A DNA stretch of 33,882 nucleotides from Saprospiraceae bacterium (GTDB taxonomy: Bacteria; Bacteroidota; Bacteroidia; Chitinophagales; Saprospiraceae): assembly GCA_016787415.1 (NCBI GenBank), contig JAEUUT010000291.1, positions 1 through 33,882 of the forward strand, read 5' to 3'. Below the pieces are notes generated by a model. The model saw nothing but the letters and a program-made list of their open reading frames with translations. It had not been told where the DNA came from and did not search any database. Shown in pieces: positions 8,727 through 16,216 of the stretch. The translations under genes and the position numbers were made by a program. Numbering within the stretch: position 1 is the first letter of the stretch; each line of letters starts with the position of its first letter.

Positions 8727-9134
8727 TTGGCAAAAAAACGCGTTGTCAAAGATTACGATGCTCTACAGGAGGATATCATCCGGCTCGTAAAAATGAAATA
8801 TCCTTCCGGCTATGCTGAACACCTTCTTTCCTACACGGATAAAGAGGGTAAAAAAGTGTCGGCACTGCCTTTTGAAACGGATGATACCTATTACCTCATT
8901 CGGATGACCGTCCTCGAAGCCAAACGCCTCGTCAAGGAAGACGAAGACTATGATGACGAAGGCCAACTCCGCGAAGACTTTGCTGATGTAGAAGTCGGCG
9001 ATGAATTCGACGGCCACGGCGAAGAAGACGATGATATGGTCGATGACGGTGCCAGTGACGAAGATGACCACATCATCGTTACTCGCCGCCGCGATGATGA
9101 GGAAGAAGATATTGCCGATGATACGGAATATTGA
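8727..9134 (+). CDS. Small acidic protein of unknown function (TTG start)
   Basis: A 135-residue protein. The frame has a stop at 8703-8705 and no ATG before codon 23, so the TTG giving MAKKRVVKDYD is the best start. The N-terminal ~75 residues look folded (DIIRLVKMKYPSGYAEHLLS, then VSALPFETDDTYYLIRMTV). The rest is extremely Asp/Glu-rich and probably disordered, ending in DDTEY. I do not recognise a named family, although this arrangement recurs in related genomes as far as I recall. A strong promoter lies just upstream and the gene ends at a large inverted repeat. The acidic tail could bind a basic partner or cations; that is a guess. Confidence 0.75.
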   Translation: MAKKRVVKDYDALQEDIIRLVKMKYPSGYAEHLLSYTDKEGKKVSALPFETDDTYYLIRMTVLEAKRLVKEDEDYDDEGQLREDFADVEVGDEFDGHGEEDDDMVDDGASDEDDHIIVTRRRDDEEEDIADDTEY

Positions 9135-9140
9135 CTTTGG

Positions 9141-9302
9141 GGGTTGATAAAGGTTGATAAAGGTTGATGAGGGTTGATATTCAGCCACTCAAGATAAGAA
9201 ACATGAATTCCTTATCTTGAGTGGCTGAATATCAACCCTCATCAACCTTTATCAACCTCATCAACCTTTATCACCCTCATCAACCCCCATCGCCCTCATC
9301 CC
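9141..9302. repeat. Long inverted repeat with GGTTGAT-type tandem repeats between convergent genes
   Basis: Arms 9151-9198 and 9211-9258 are perfect 48-bp reverse complements around a 12-nt loop. The outer part of each arm consists of tandem GGTTGATAAA/GGTTGATGA units, and further imperfect units run to the stop codon of the transglutaminase gene. The inner part is a non-repeated stretch (ATATTCAGCCACTC and so on). It fills the whole gap between two convergent genes and would form a very stable hairpin in either transcript. Confidence 0.9.
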
Positions 9303-10247
9303 TCACTGCTGTTGCGCCCCTTCTTCCACCTTCACTTTCTGGATGAGCACGGGTTCTTTGGTCAATTGCACCATATTGCTGTCTTCCACTGTACTTCCGT
9401 CTTCATAACTTACTGACAGATAGACTGATAGTTCCTGATTTGCGGGCCCTTTGAAAGTGCCTTTCACAGGGCTGCAATCGTCAAAGTGGCGCCCGACGGC
9501 CAGGCAAACATGCTGATCGCTCACCCATGTATTATTGGTTGGGTCGATTCCGACCCAACCCGATCCAGGCAGCCACACTTCTACCCATGCATGGGTAGCG
9601 CCCGCGCCGCGCGCTCCATCTTTATTCGGGCAAATGTAGCCGCTCACATACCGGGCTGGAATGCCCTCCGATCGCAGGATTTGCAGCAATACATGGGCAA
9701 AATCCTGGCAAACCCCCATTTGGTGTTCCAGTATTTCATCCAGGGTGGATTCTACCGTTGTGATACCTTTTTGGTAGGTAAAATGATCGAAAATATATTC
9801 CGAACAGCGCTGAATGAAAATAGCCGGCGTATCACGGCTATGCCTCAATTCATGTACAATATCTTCAATTTTATCGGCTGCCGCAATTTTCTCCGCGCGA
9901 GAAAGATCGAGTAGTAGCAGTTGCTTGTCAATCTCATGGCGAATTATTTCCCAGTCTCCCAAACGGGAGGTCATCAGCGGATTTTGGGTATGGAGCGCTG
10001 TTTTTACAATTACCTGGCTATCGATTCTCAATTCATCGTGTGAGTCATTGAGCGTAAACCAGCCTACTTCGTTGCCCCAATAGTCGGTGAAACGATTGAT
10101 AAATGGTTCTCCTGTTATGAGCAATTGATGGCGGGTTGTTTCCTGACCATTGTAAGTAGCCGGAAAAATTTTGATCTGATTGGTGCTCTCCCGCACAGGT
10201 CGATCGTAACGGTAATGTGTCAGGTGGTGAATTTTAAATGTCGGCAT
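9303..10247 (-). CDS. Transglutaminase-like cysteine peptidase family protein
   Basis: The 314-residue product shows the bacterial transglutaminase N-terminal beta domain (residues 1-95, HHLTHYRYDRPVRESTNQIK) followed by a transglutaminase core. The catalytic triad is Cys180 in GVCQDFAHV, His219 in THAWVEVW and Asp235 in GIDPTNN. No signal peptide is seen. Its ATG follows the alpha-E stop codon by 2 bp, so the two are translationally linked. With the alpha-E and ATP-grasp genes it forms a conserved module predicted to make and cut peptide or isopeptide bonds. In that setting the enzyme is more likely an amidase/peptidase than a true transglutaminase. The substrate is unknown. Confidence 0.93.
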   Translation of the reverse strand: MPTFKIHHLTHYRYDRPVRESTNQIKIFPATYNGQETTRHQLLITGEPFINRFTDYWGNEVGWFTLNDSHDELRIDSQVIVKTALHTQNPLMTSRLGDWEIIRHEIDKQLLLLDLSRAEKIAAADKIEDIVHELRHSRDTPAIFIQRCSEYIFDHFTYQKGITTVESTLDEILEHQMGVCQDFAHVLLQILRSEGIPARYVSGYICPNKDGARGAGATHAWVEVWLPGSGWVGIDPTNNTWVSDQHVCLAVGRHFDDCSPVKGTFKGPANQELSVYLSVSYEDGSTVEDSNMVQLTKEPVLIQKVKVEEGAQQQ

Positions 10248-10249
10248 CT

Positions 10250-11188
10250 CTAGTTGTATGCGAAATAAGTCTTCCCCAGCGCATTGCTGAATTGGTAAAA
10301 ATTGTTTTTCATCTCCGTCAGAAAAGTGTGAAGTCCAACACTGGAAATACTTTCCATATCGGCAAATTCTACTTTTGCCCGCAAACGACCGATGATTTTT
10401 TTTACAGAATCCGAACTTTCCGGATATTCATCCGCCAGGTGTTGAATGGTACGGTCGAGTCGGAACAGACAATACGCCAAAGAACGTGGAAATTGTGGGT
10501 TTAAAATGGCTAAATCAGCCACATTATGTCCGTCGAGACTTCCCTGATACCGTTTCAAGTACAATTCATAACAATTGAGCGACAGCAGCAGGTTGCGCCA
10601 GTAAGGCACATCGGATGGATTGGCCAGGTCGGTCGACATGTTGCTGAATCTGATGTCGAGAATATCTGCGGTAATCACCCCGCGCTCGATAAATTTTCCG
10701 AGGTTGATGTAGTTCCAGCCCTGGCTGCGTGGCATCGTCACTTCGGCTACACCGGTAAACAGCAGGTATTGATTGATGAGATTGCTCAACATGACGATTT
10801 GCTCGCCCCGTACGATGGCTTTTTCCAGTCCAGGTTCATTGAGTTTGTGGTAAAATTCGTTGATACTCTCCCATACCTCTTTGGTGACATGATCCTGCGC
10901 GCCACGCGTGTTTTCACGCGCTTTGCCCACAATGGAGCGAATCGAATTCTCATTTTCCCGGTTAAAAATCATATACATCAGCACCTCATCGCTGTTGCGC
11001 GACAGGCGTTCCATGGCCTCCGGAGAGAGGGATGTAAATATTTTTAACACAGGCAGCCAGGTAAAATCCGCTTGTCCGCTCCTGTCCAGGGCTGTTATCA
11101 GGTTGATTTTCAACATTCTGAGCATGCCGTCGGTACGCTCCATGTACCGGGCCATCCAGAAGAGAGAATCTGCTATGCGACTTAACAT
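10250..11188 (-). CDS. Alpha-E domain-containing protein
   Basis: A 312-residue all-helical protein starting MLSRIADSLFWMARYMERTD, the standard opening of the alpha-E family, with the later MPRSQGWNYINLGKFIERG segment also typical. The family is named for its conserved glutamates in an all-alpha fold and is always linked to circularly permuted ATP-grasp ligases and transglutaminase-like peptidases. It is believed to take part in peptide ligation, perhaps as scaffold or second ligase component. Here it sits between both partners, 173 bp after the ATP-grasp stop and 2 bp before the transglutaminase start. The 173-bp gap is bounded by heptamer repeats lying directly next to both ORF ends. Confidence 0.92.
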   Translation of the reverse strand: MLSRIADSLFWMARYMERTDGMLRMLKINLITALDRSGQADFTWLPVLKIFTSLSPEAMERLSRNSDEVLMYMIFNRENENSIRSIVGKARENTRGAQDHVTKEVWESINEFYHKLNEPGLEKAIVRGEQIVMLSNLINQYLLFTGVAEVTMPRSQGWNYINLGKFIERGVITADILDIRFSNMSTDLANPSDVPYWRNLLLSLNCYELYLKRYQGSLDGHNVADLAILNPQFPRSLAYCLFRLDRTIQHLADEYPESSDSVKKIIGRLRAKVEFADMESISSVGLHTFLTEMKNNFYQFSNALGKTYFAYN

Positions 11189-11190
11189 GT

Positions 11191-11362
11191 TCTGTTATCA
11201 GTTATTTGTTATCAGTTATCAGGGTTGTAAAGTTTGGCTTGGGGAATGTAATCGATTAGATAGGATAGGGTAGAGTAAGGCATAGTTATTTGACAATTGA
11301 AGGCTTGTTACCTGTAATGTTCGGGTAAGTACCCTGATAACAGATAACTAATAACAGATAAC
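11191..11362. repeat. Heptamer arrays facing each other across the ATP-grasp/alpha-E gap
   Basis: Left array 11191-11224 holds GTTATCA-type heptamers; right array 11332-11362 reads, on the other strand, as GTTATCT-type heptamers. Over 31 aligned bases the two arms agree at 28, and the three differences fall every seventh base. The ~107 bp between them are non-repeated. The arms touch the alpha-E start codon on one side and the ATP-grasp stop codon on the other. Confidence 0.85.
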
Positions 11363-12810
11363 TACTCCACAACCCAGGTATCCTTACTGCCGCCGCCCTG
11401 CGATGAATTGACTACCAGCGAGCCTTCGCGCAGGGCTACGCGGGTCAAGCCTCCCGGCACCACTTCGATGCCCTGTGGGCCACAAAGCGCGTATGGGCGC
11501 AGATCGACGTGGCGGGGCTGAAGTTTTCCATCGATCAGGCACGGCACGGTCGACAAACGGATGATGGGCTGTGCGATAAAGGAGCGTGGATCGGCCAGAA
11601 TGGCTTCCCGAGCGCCTGCCAGTTCTTCCTCGGTTGCTTTATTGCCCATAACCATTCCGTACCCACCGGACTCATTGGTGCGTTTGACAACCATTTTTTC
11701 CATGTTCGCAAATACATGCGCACGCTCGTCGGCATTTTCCATGCGGTAGGTAGGTACATTTTTCAGGATGGCGTCTTCTCCCAGGTAATATTTGATCATA
11801 TCAGGCACATAGGCATAAATGGCTTTGTCGTCGGCAACGCCGTTCCCCACAGCATTTACCAACGCCACATTGCCACGCCGATATGCCGACATGAGCCCGG
11901 GTACCCCTAGTGCGCTGTCGGGGCGGAACACCAGCGGATCCAGATAATCGTCGTCCACGCGTCTGTATATCACATCCACCTGGCGTTTGCCGCGGGTTGT
12001 TTTCATATACACCTTGTGATCATCGACCACCAGATCGCGGCCTTCCACGAGTTCAATACCCATGTAGCGAGCAAGAAAGGTGTGTTCATAGTAAGCAGAA
12101 TTGAAAATACCCGGTGTGAGCAATGCTACTACAGGCTGGCCAACAGGGCGCGGCGCCAGGGAGCGCAGAATCCTTCCAAGTATCAGCGGATAATCCGACA
12201 CCTTTTTTACATCGTTGTCGGCCAGCAGGTTGGGAAAAATACGCTTGGTAATTTCCCGGTTTTCCAGCATATAACTTACACCGGAAGGTGTTCGAAGGTT
12301 ATCCTCCAACACATAATACGTTCCATCGGCATCCCGTATCAGATCGATGCCTGCAATGTGTACATATATATCATGTATCACCGGAATGCCGAATACTTCG
12401 CGCGTAAAATGTGGACAGGTCACAATCAGGCTGGCAGGCACCACGCCATCTTTTACAATCTGTTGATGTGTGTAAATATCTTTCAGGAACATGTTCAGTG
12501 CCCTCAAGCGTTGCTTGATGCCTTCCTCGATGTGCTGCCATTCGCTTTGAACAATGATTCGCGGGATGATATCAAAAGGGAAAATACGCTCGATGCCTTC
12601 ATTTTCGAAGTAGACAGTAAATGTAATCCCCTGATTCATAAAGAGTTGCTTGGCAAGTTCTTCCTTGCGGTGCAAATCGTCAGGTGGCAATTCGCTCAAA
12701 TCGCGCACTACCTTCTCGTAGTGTGCCCGAAATGTGCCATCCTTCAGGCGCATTTCATCCCAGAATTCGGGGACGACAGAATAGTGTTGAAAGAGTTCGT
12801 TTTTCGCCAT
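11362..12810 (-). CDS. Circularly permuted ATP-grasp type 2 family protein
   Basis: The 482-residue product matches the length and motifs of circularly permuted type 2 ATP-grasp proteins. Visible marks are the N-terminal FQHYSVVPEFWDEM, the conserved middle VLEDNLRTPSGVSYMLENR (~188-206), VDVIYRRVDDDYLDPL (~273-288), and the C-terminal VVKRTNESGGYGMVMG and PRHVDLRPYALCG. These hold the ATP and Mg binding residues in this family. Such enzymes are predicted carboxylate-amine ligases. It is first in an apparent operon with the alpha-E and transglutaminase genes. A TACCTTCG sequence on the minus strand at 12832-12839 could be its -7 box, without a clear -33 element. The peptide product is not known. 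Confidence 0.94.
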   Translation of the reverse strand: MAKNELFQHYSVVPEFWDEMRLKDGTFRAHYEKVVRDLSELPPDDLHRKEELAKQLFMNQGITFTVYFENEGIERIFPFDIIPRIIVQSEWQHIEEGIKQRLRALNMFLKDIYTHQQIVKDGVVPASLIVTCPHFTREVFGIPVIHDIYVHIAGIDLIRDADGTYYVLEDNLRTPSGVSYMLENREITKRIFPNLLADNDVKKVSDYPLILGRILRSLAPRPVGQPVVALLTPGIFNSAYYEHTFLARYMGIELVEGRDLVVDDHKVYMKTTRGKRQVDVIYRRVDDDYLDPLVFRPDSALGVPGLMSAYRRGNVALVNAVGNGVADDKAIYAYVPDMIKYYLGEDAILKNVPTYRMENADERAHVFANMEKMVVKRTNESGGYGMVMGNKATEEELAGAREAILADPRSFIAQPIIRLSTVPCLIDGKLQPRHVDLRPYALCGPQGIEVVPGGLTRVALREGSLVVNSSQGGGSKDTWVVE

Positions 12811-12945
12811 ACGGGGAGTAAGTGGTTGTGGCGAAGGTAAAAGAGGAAGCGTGGATATTTGGAAAAAACTGTAGAATAAAATAAAATCATATTATATGAT
12901 GGCAGTAGTCATATAGTTGCAAATAAATGATTGAATAAACCCTTT

Positions 12946-13136
12946 TTTTAAATTATTTATAATGACTATCCGGATATTGTACCCCAGCCCAGCGCAGCGT
13001 GTCATCCTGAACGCAGTGAAGGATCCCTGTAACCATTGGCGGCTCCCGATTACAGGGATCCTTCACTGCGTTCAGGATGACACGCTGCGCTGGGCTGGGG
13101 TACAATATCCGGATAGTCATTATAAATAATTTAAAA
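12946..13136. repeat. Perfect 87-bp inverted repeat carrying a REP-like motif
   Basis: Arms 12946-13032 and 13050-13136 are exact reverse complements over 87 bp around a 17-nt loop. Each arm contains GTCATCCTGAACGCAGTGAA followed by GGATCC, a REP-like sequence seen in many bacterial genomes, with a GC-rich part (CCCAGCCCAGCGCAGCG) and an AT-rich outer end (TTTTAAATTATTTATAA). It lies in a 453-bp gap between divergent genes, so it is not a 3'-end element of either. No transposase, clear terminal motif or target duplication is seen. The remaining parts of the gap, 12811-12945 and 13137-13263, hold only possible promoter boxes. Confidence 0.95.
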
Positions 13137-13213
13137 TGCAGCATAAGTGCCTCCCTGTTTAGTAATTTTCAGGTTTTTGCAAGCACCTGCCCCACAAATT
13201 AGAAAGGGTCAAT

Positions 13214-13221
13214 TAGATTTG
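13214..13221 (+). promoter_or_regulatory. Possible -7 box of the ATP-cone/nuclease gene
   Basis: TAGATTTG fits TAnnTTTG and lies 42 bp before the ATG. No TTG is found at 17-23 bp upstream, so promoter strength is uncertain. It starts 78 bp after the 87-bp inverted repeat. Confidence 0.4.
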
Positions 13222-13263
13222 CCCAGGCGCTTTAATGCAACAAACCCATGATGCGCAGAAATA

Positions 13264-14130
13264 ATGAGCAAAAGCATTTTCAACAACCTACAAATTGCCA
13301 AAACTTCCGGGCAATACGAATCGTTTGACGAAGAAAAATTGCGCCGATCCCTGCGTCGTTCCGGAGCAGAAGATGCCGTCGTAAATGAAGTGCTGCAAGA
13401 ATTGAGGGGACAATTGCATGATGGCATGAGTACGCAGACCATTTATAAGCGGGCTTTTAAAATGCTGAAACGTCTGCATCGGCCCACTGCCGGTCGTTAC
13501 ACCTTGAAACAGGCTATGTTTGATTTTGGCGCTACAGGTTTTCCGTTTGAGGATTTTTTTGCCGAAATAATGAGAAGTCAGGGCTATCAGGTTAAGACGA
13601 GGCAACTGTTGCCAGGGGCTTGTATTCAGCATGAGGTAGATGTGGTGGCGGAAAGTGATGAGACCATCATTTGGGTAGAGTGTAAATACCATCCTATGGC
13701 CGGCTCGGTCAGCAATGTAAAAATTCCTTTATATGTACATTCGAGATTCCGCGATCTGGAGAACAACAGGTCACTTTATACGACCGCACATGATACAAAA
13801 TCGGTGCAGGGCTGGATCGCAACGAACAGCCGTTTTTCCGACGATGCCATGACATATGGGCGCTGTGCGGCCCTTCATTTGGTCAGTTGGAATTACCCGG
13901 CTGGGGGAAGTCTGCGAGATATCATTGATCAAAGCGGATTATATCCGATTACTTGCCTGACCACTCTGAATTGGCATGAAAAAAAGCAACTTCTTGAAAA
14001 GAGCATTGTGTTATGCAAATGGCTTTCCAAGCCGGGCGACTGGTCGGAAATATTGCATCTATCAGATATGCGCATCCGAAGGGTCATGGAGGAAGCCCAA
14101 TCACTGTGTAAACCCGTACACGAGAAATAA
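13264..14130 (+). CDS. ATP-cone domain fused to a PD-(D/E)XK (Mrr-like) endonuclease domain
   Basis: The 288-residue product starts with an ATP-cone-like domain at ~10-90 (SGQYESFDEEKLRRSLRRSG and a later helix AFKMLKRLHRP). This is the nucleotide-sensing module known from ribonucleotide reductase and NrdR. Residues ~93-185 look like an Mrr-type restriction endonuclease fold: FPFEDFFAEIMRSQGYQVKT, then HEVDVVAES with Asp126 and WVECKYH with Glu139 and Lys141, the D-ExK triad. The C-terminal ~100 residues (SRFSDDAMTYGRCAAL onward) are helical and unassigned. No methyltransferase or specificity gene is adjacent, so it appears to act alone. It is flanked by an 87-bp inverted repeat and a tRNA gene. 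A role in cutting foreign or modified DNA, gated by nucleotide level, is an inference. Confidence 0.85.
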   Translation: MSKSIFNNLQIAKTSGQYESFDEEKLRRSLRRSGAEDAVVNEVLQELRGQLHDGMSTQTIYKRAFKMLKRLHRPTAGRYTLKQAMFDFGATGFPFEDFFAEIMRSQGYQVKTRQLLPGACIQHEVDVVAESDETIIWVECKYHPMAGSVSNVKIPLYVHSRFRDLENNRSLYTTAHDTKSVQGWIATNSRFSDDAMTYGRCAALHLVSWNYPAGGSLRDIIDQSGLYPITCLTTLNWHEKKQLLEKSIVLCKWLSKPGDWSEILHLSDMRIRRVMEEAQSLCKPVHEK

Positions 14131-14148
14131 ATAGTGCAGTAAAGAAAA

Positions 14149-14188
14149 GAGGCCAATTCATAAGTAAATCTTATGAACCGGCCTCTTT
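14149..14188 (+). terminator. Hairpin terminator of the ATP-cone/nuclease gene
   Basis: AGAGGCC-aa-TTCATAAG pairs with CTTATGAA-cc-GGCCTCT, making a 15-bp stem with a small internal loop and a 5-nt apical loop (TAAAT), 18 bp after the stop codon. No long T tract follows. Confidence 0.65.
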
Positions 14189-14201
14189 GCTACTTGGAAT
14201 G

Positions 14202-14273
14202 TAGCCCGTACGGGAATCGAACCCGTGTTACAGGAATGAAAATCCTGCGTCCTAACCCCTAGACGAACGGGCC
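14202..14273 (-). tRNA. tRNA-Glu (anticodon TTC)
   Basis: On the minus strand the sequence begins GGCCCGTTCGTCTAGGGGTT and ends in the T arm ACGGGTTCGATTCCCGT followed by the acceptor strand ACGGGCT and A73. The anticodon loop ATTTTCAT reads TTC. The D arm, anticodon stem (CAGGA/TCCTG) and 7-bp acceptor stem (one G-T pair) all fold. CCA is not encoded, as usual in this phylum. A promoter lies 18 bp before its 5' end. Confidence 0.96.
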
Positions 14274-14290
14274 TCTTTGCGGAAGCGGGG

Positions 14291-14322
14291 CAAAGATAAA
14301 AGCACTCAAATCGGAAAACCAA
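14291..14322 (-). promoter_or_regulatory. Promoter of tRNA-Glu
   Basis: On the minus strand TTG (14322-14320), 21 bp, TATCTTTG (14298-14291). It fits the Bacteroidota pattern and would start transcription about 12 nt before the mature tRNA 5' end. Confidence 0.65.
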
Positions 14323-14326
14323 GCGC

Positions 14327-14360
14327 GGGTGATTATTTTTTTCAAAAAAAATTAATCACC
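14327..14360 (-). terminator. Terminator of ubiD
   Basis: GGTGATTA and TAATCACC flank complementary T- and A-rich stretches. This gives a stem that starts directly after the ubiD stop codon and runs into a T-rich stretch on the minus strand. Confidence 0.65.
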
Positions 14361-16178
14361 TCAAAATCCGTGGTTTTCCAGCACTTTTCGTGCTCTTTGC
14401 ACCACACTAGGATCAATCTCCAGTTCTGGTGCATGGTGTGGTTTTTTTCGAGCATCGATAACAAGCGTGCCACGGCATCCCCAGTGTTTGTGTTCGGTGA
14501 ATGCCTGTACGCCATATATATCGTGACTGGGGTTGGACCTGGTAAATGTCACCCACACAAAATTGTTGGTGTTGGCGGCAGTGAAGCGGCTCTCGTCTGC
14601 CAGCACGACCATTGGAATGTGTTGGAGATCGAAACGCTCGAGCCAGGAACAAAGTTCCGCGGCCTGCGAACGAGCCGTTTTTTCAATTTCAAATTTGGGC
14701 GCCTTTATTACCAGCATACCGGGCTGAAAAAACTGCGGATCACTGAAACCTTCCGGCAGCGCGAAATTTTCGGGCAGTTCGGCTTTCAGTTCTCGACGCT
14801 GATCACCCCGGCAAGCCGCTATGACTTTTGAACCTGCATTCCAGCCCGAGCCGGAATAGTCGAGTGTATCGATGGTCGTTTTGGTTTGGAAATGCAGGTC
14901 GCGCGTCCAATCGACGCGTTCAAGAAAATGCCGGAAAAAGTGTGGTATATCGTGCGTGTCGAGCCGCGGGTCATCTTCAGAAGCGGCGATGAACAGGAAT
15001 TTGGCGAGCGAAGTTTGTCCTGTCCCCAACACCCGATTGGCAATGGTCAGGATTTCTTCCGGTACACGTTCGCGGAAAGGCATGTAGCGCTCGTGGCCGA
15101 TGGCCAGCAGCAGCGGGTGCACACCAGCCGCATCTACGGCATGTAGTTCTTTGAGCCCGGGAAATTCCTGCGGGGTGAGTGGCGCCACCAATTCGTGGAT
15201 CAGCCAGCCAAAACTGCTGTCTTCCATGGGAGGGCGGCCTACGACGCTGAAATGCCAGAGTGGATCTTTGCGATGATACACCTTGTGTACACGCATCACG
15301 GGAAAATCGTGCGTCAGAGAATAGTAACCCAGGTGGTCACCAAAGGGGCCTTCCGGCTTTTTTACGTCTTTTAGAATTTCGCCTGTGATAACAAAATCGG
15401 CATCCGAACTAAGAAAATGCCCGTTTTGGCGGGTGTAACGGAAACGGCGGCCAGCCAGCATGCCGGCGAAAGTAAGTTCGCTCAATCCTTCAGGCAGGGG
15501 CATGATGGCTGAAAACGCATGGCTGGGTGGCCCACCCACAAAAATACTGGCGTAAAAAGGTTTGTTCAGTTCATTGTAACGCGTATGGTGTACGCCTATG
15601 CCGCGGTGCAACTGGTAGTGCAGCCCTATTTCTTCATTTGGAATGTATTCATTACCAGATAATTGTATCCTGTACATACCCAGATTGCCATGCATGGGGC
15701 CCGGCTGGTCGGGGTCTTCCGTGTATACCTGCGGCATGGTGATGAAAGCGCCGCCATCCATAGGCCAACTTTTCACCTGCGGCAATTGATCGATACTCGT
15801 AGTGCCCCAGGTCACGGGACTTCCCAACCAACTGCGCATCGGCAAAGCAGAAACGGCCGTGAATGGCGCACCCAGGTACCGCAAAGGGTTTTTAAGTACA
15901 GCCGCCGGGTCTTTTTTGAGTTCGATGACCCGTTTCACGCGATCAAGGCTGTGGCGGAACAACCAGGCCGTGCGTTCGAAAGTACCATAAATATTGCTGA
16001 CAGCCTGAAATGGGCTTCCTTTTACCCTTTCGAATAAAATAGCCGGCCCTTGCCGTTCGAATACCTGTCTGTGTATTTCAGCAATATCCAGGTTAGTATC
16101 TACTTCATCCCGTATGCGCAGGAGCATACCGTGCCGTTCGAGATCGTTGACTGCTTCGCGGAAACTGCGATAAGCCAT
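14361..16178 (-). CDS. ubiD: UbiD family prenyl-FMN-dependent decarboxylase
   Basis: The 605-residue product is a UbiD-family decarboxylase. It starts YRSFREAVNDLERHGMLLRI and has the flavin-binding middle part with NLGMYRIQL (~184-192), followed by GIGVHHTRY and the hallmark KPEGPFGDHLGYYS (~288-301) that holds a catalytic glutamate. The length is above E. coli UbiD (497) but matches the longer Bacteroidota/menaquinone-type enzymes. It needs prenylated FMN made by UbiX, whose gene lies 38 bp upstream in the same direction. The likely role is decarboxylation in menaquinone synthesis, since most Bacteroidota lack ubiquinone; that is inference. Its start codon directly follows a run of GGTGAGT-type heptamers. 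Confidence 0.93.
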   Translation of the reverse strand: MAYRSFREAVNDLERHGMLLRIRDEVDTNLDIAEIHRQVFERQGPAILFERVKGSPFQAVSNIYGTFERTAWLFRHSLDRVKRVIELKKDPAAVLKNPLRYLGAPFTAVSALPMRSWLGSPVTWGTTSIDQLPQVKSWPMDGGAFITMPQVYTEDPDQPGPMHGNLGMYRIQLSGNEYIPNEEIGLHYQLHRGIGVHHTRYNELNKPFYASIFVGGPPSHAFSAIMPLPEGLSELTFAGMLAGRRFRYTRQNGHFLSSDADFVITGEILKDVKKPEGPFGDHLGYYSLTHDFPVMRVHKVYHRKDPLWHFSVVGRPPMEDSSFGWLIHELVAPLTPQEFPGLKELHAVDAAGVHPLLLAIGHERYMPFRERVPEEILTIANRVLGTGQTSLAKFLFIAASEDDPRLDTHDIPHFFRHFLERVDWTRDLHFQTKTTIDTLDYSGSGWNAGSKVIAACRGDQRRELKAELPENFALPEGFSDPQFFQPGMLVIKAPKFEIEKTARSQAAELCSWLERFDLQHIPMVVLADESRFTAANTNNFVWVTFTRSNPSHDIYGVQAFTEHKHWGCRGTLVIDARKKPHHAPELEIDPSVVQRARKVLENHGF

Positions 16179-16216
16179 GGTGAGTGGTGAATAGTGAGTG
16201 GTGAGTAGGTGGGTGG
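16179..16216. repeat. Heptamer tandem array between ubiX and ubiD
   Basis: The 38-bp gap is almost entirely made of four GGTGAGT/GGTGAAT/AGTGAGT-type heptamers plus a degenerate rest. It occupies the translation-initiation region of ubiD, directly before its ATG. No inverted partner is seen nearby. Confidence 0.8.

Noticed and set aside
12953..13144. 63-residue ORF on the minus strand through the 87-bp palindrome
   Set aside because: It is the translation of a REP-like palindrome (VILNAVKDP-type peptide), a well-known false ORF type.
14180..14280. Direct repeat GGCCTCTTTGC at 14180-14190 and 14270-14280 around the tRNA, as possible attachment sites
   Set aside because: Only 11 bp, 90 bp apart, no integrase nearby, and one copy is explained by a terminator stem and the other by the tRNA 5' end.
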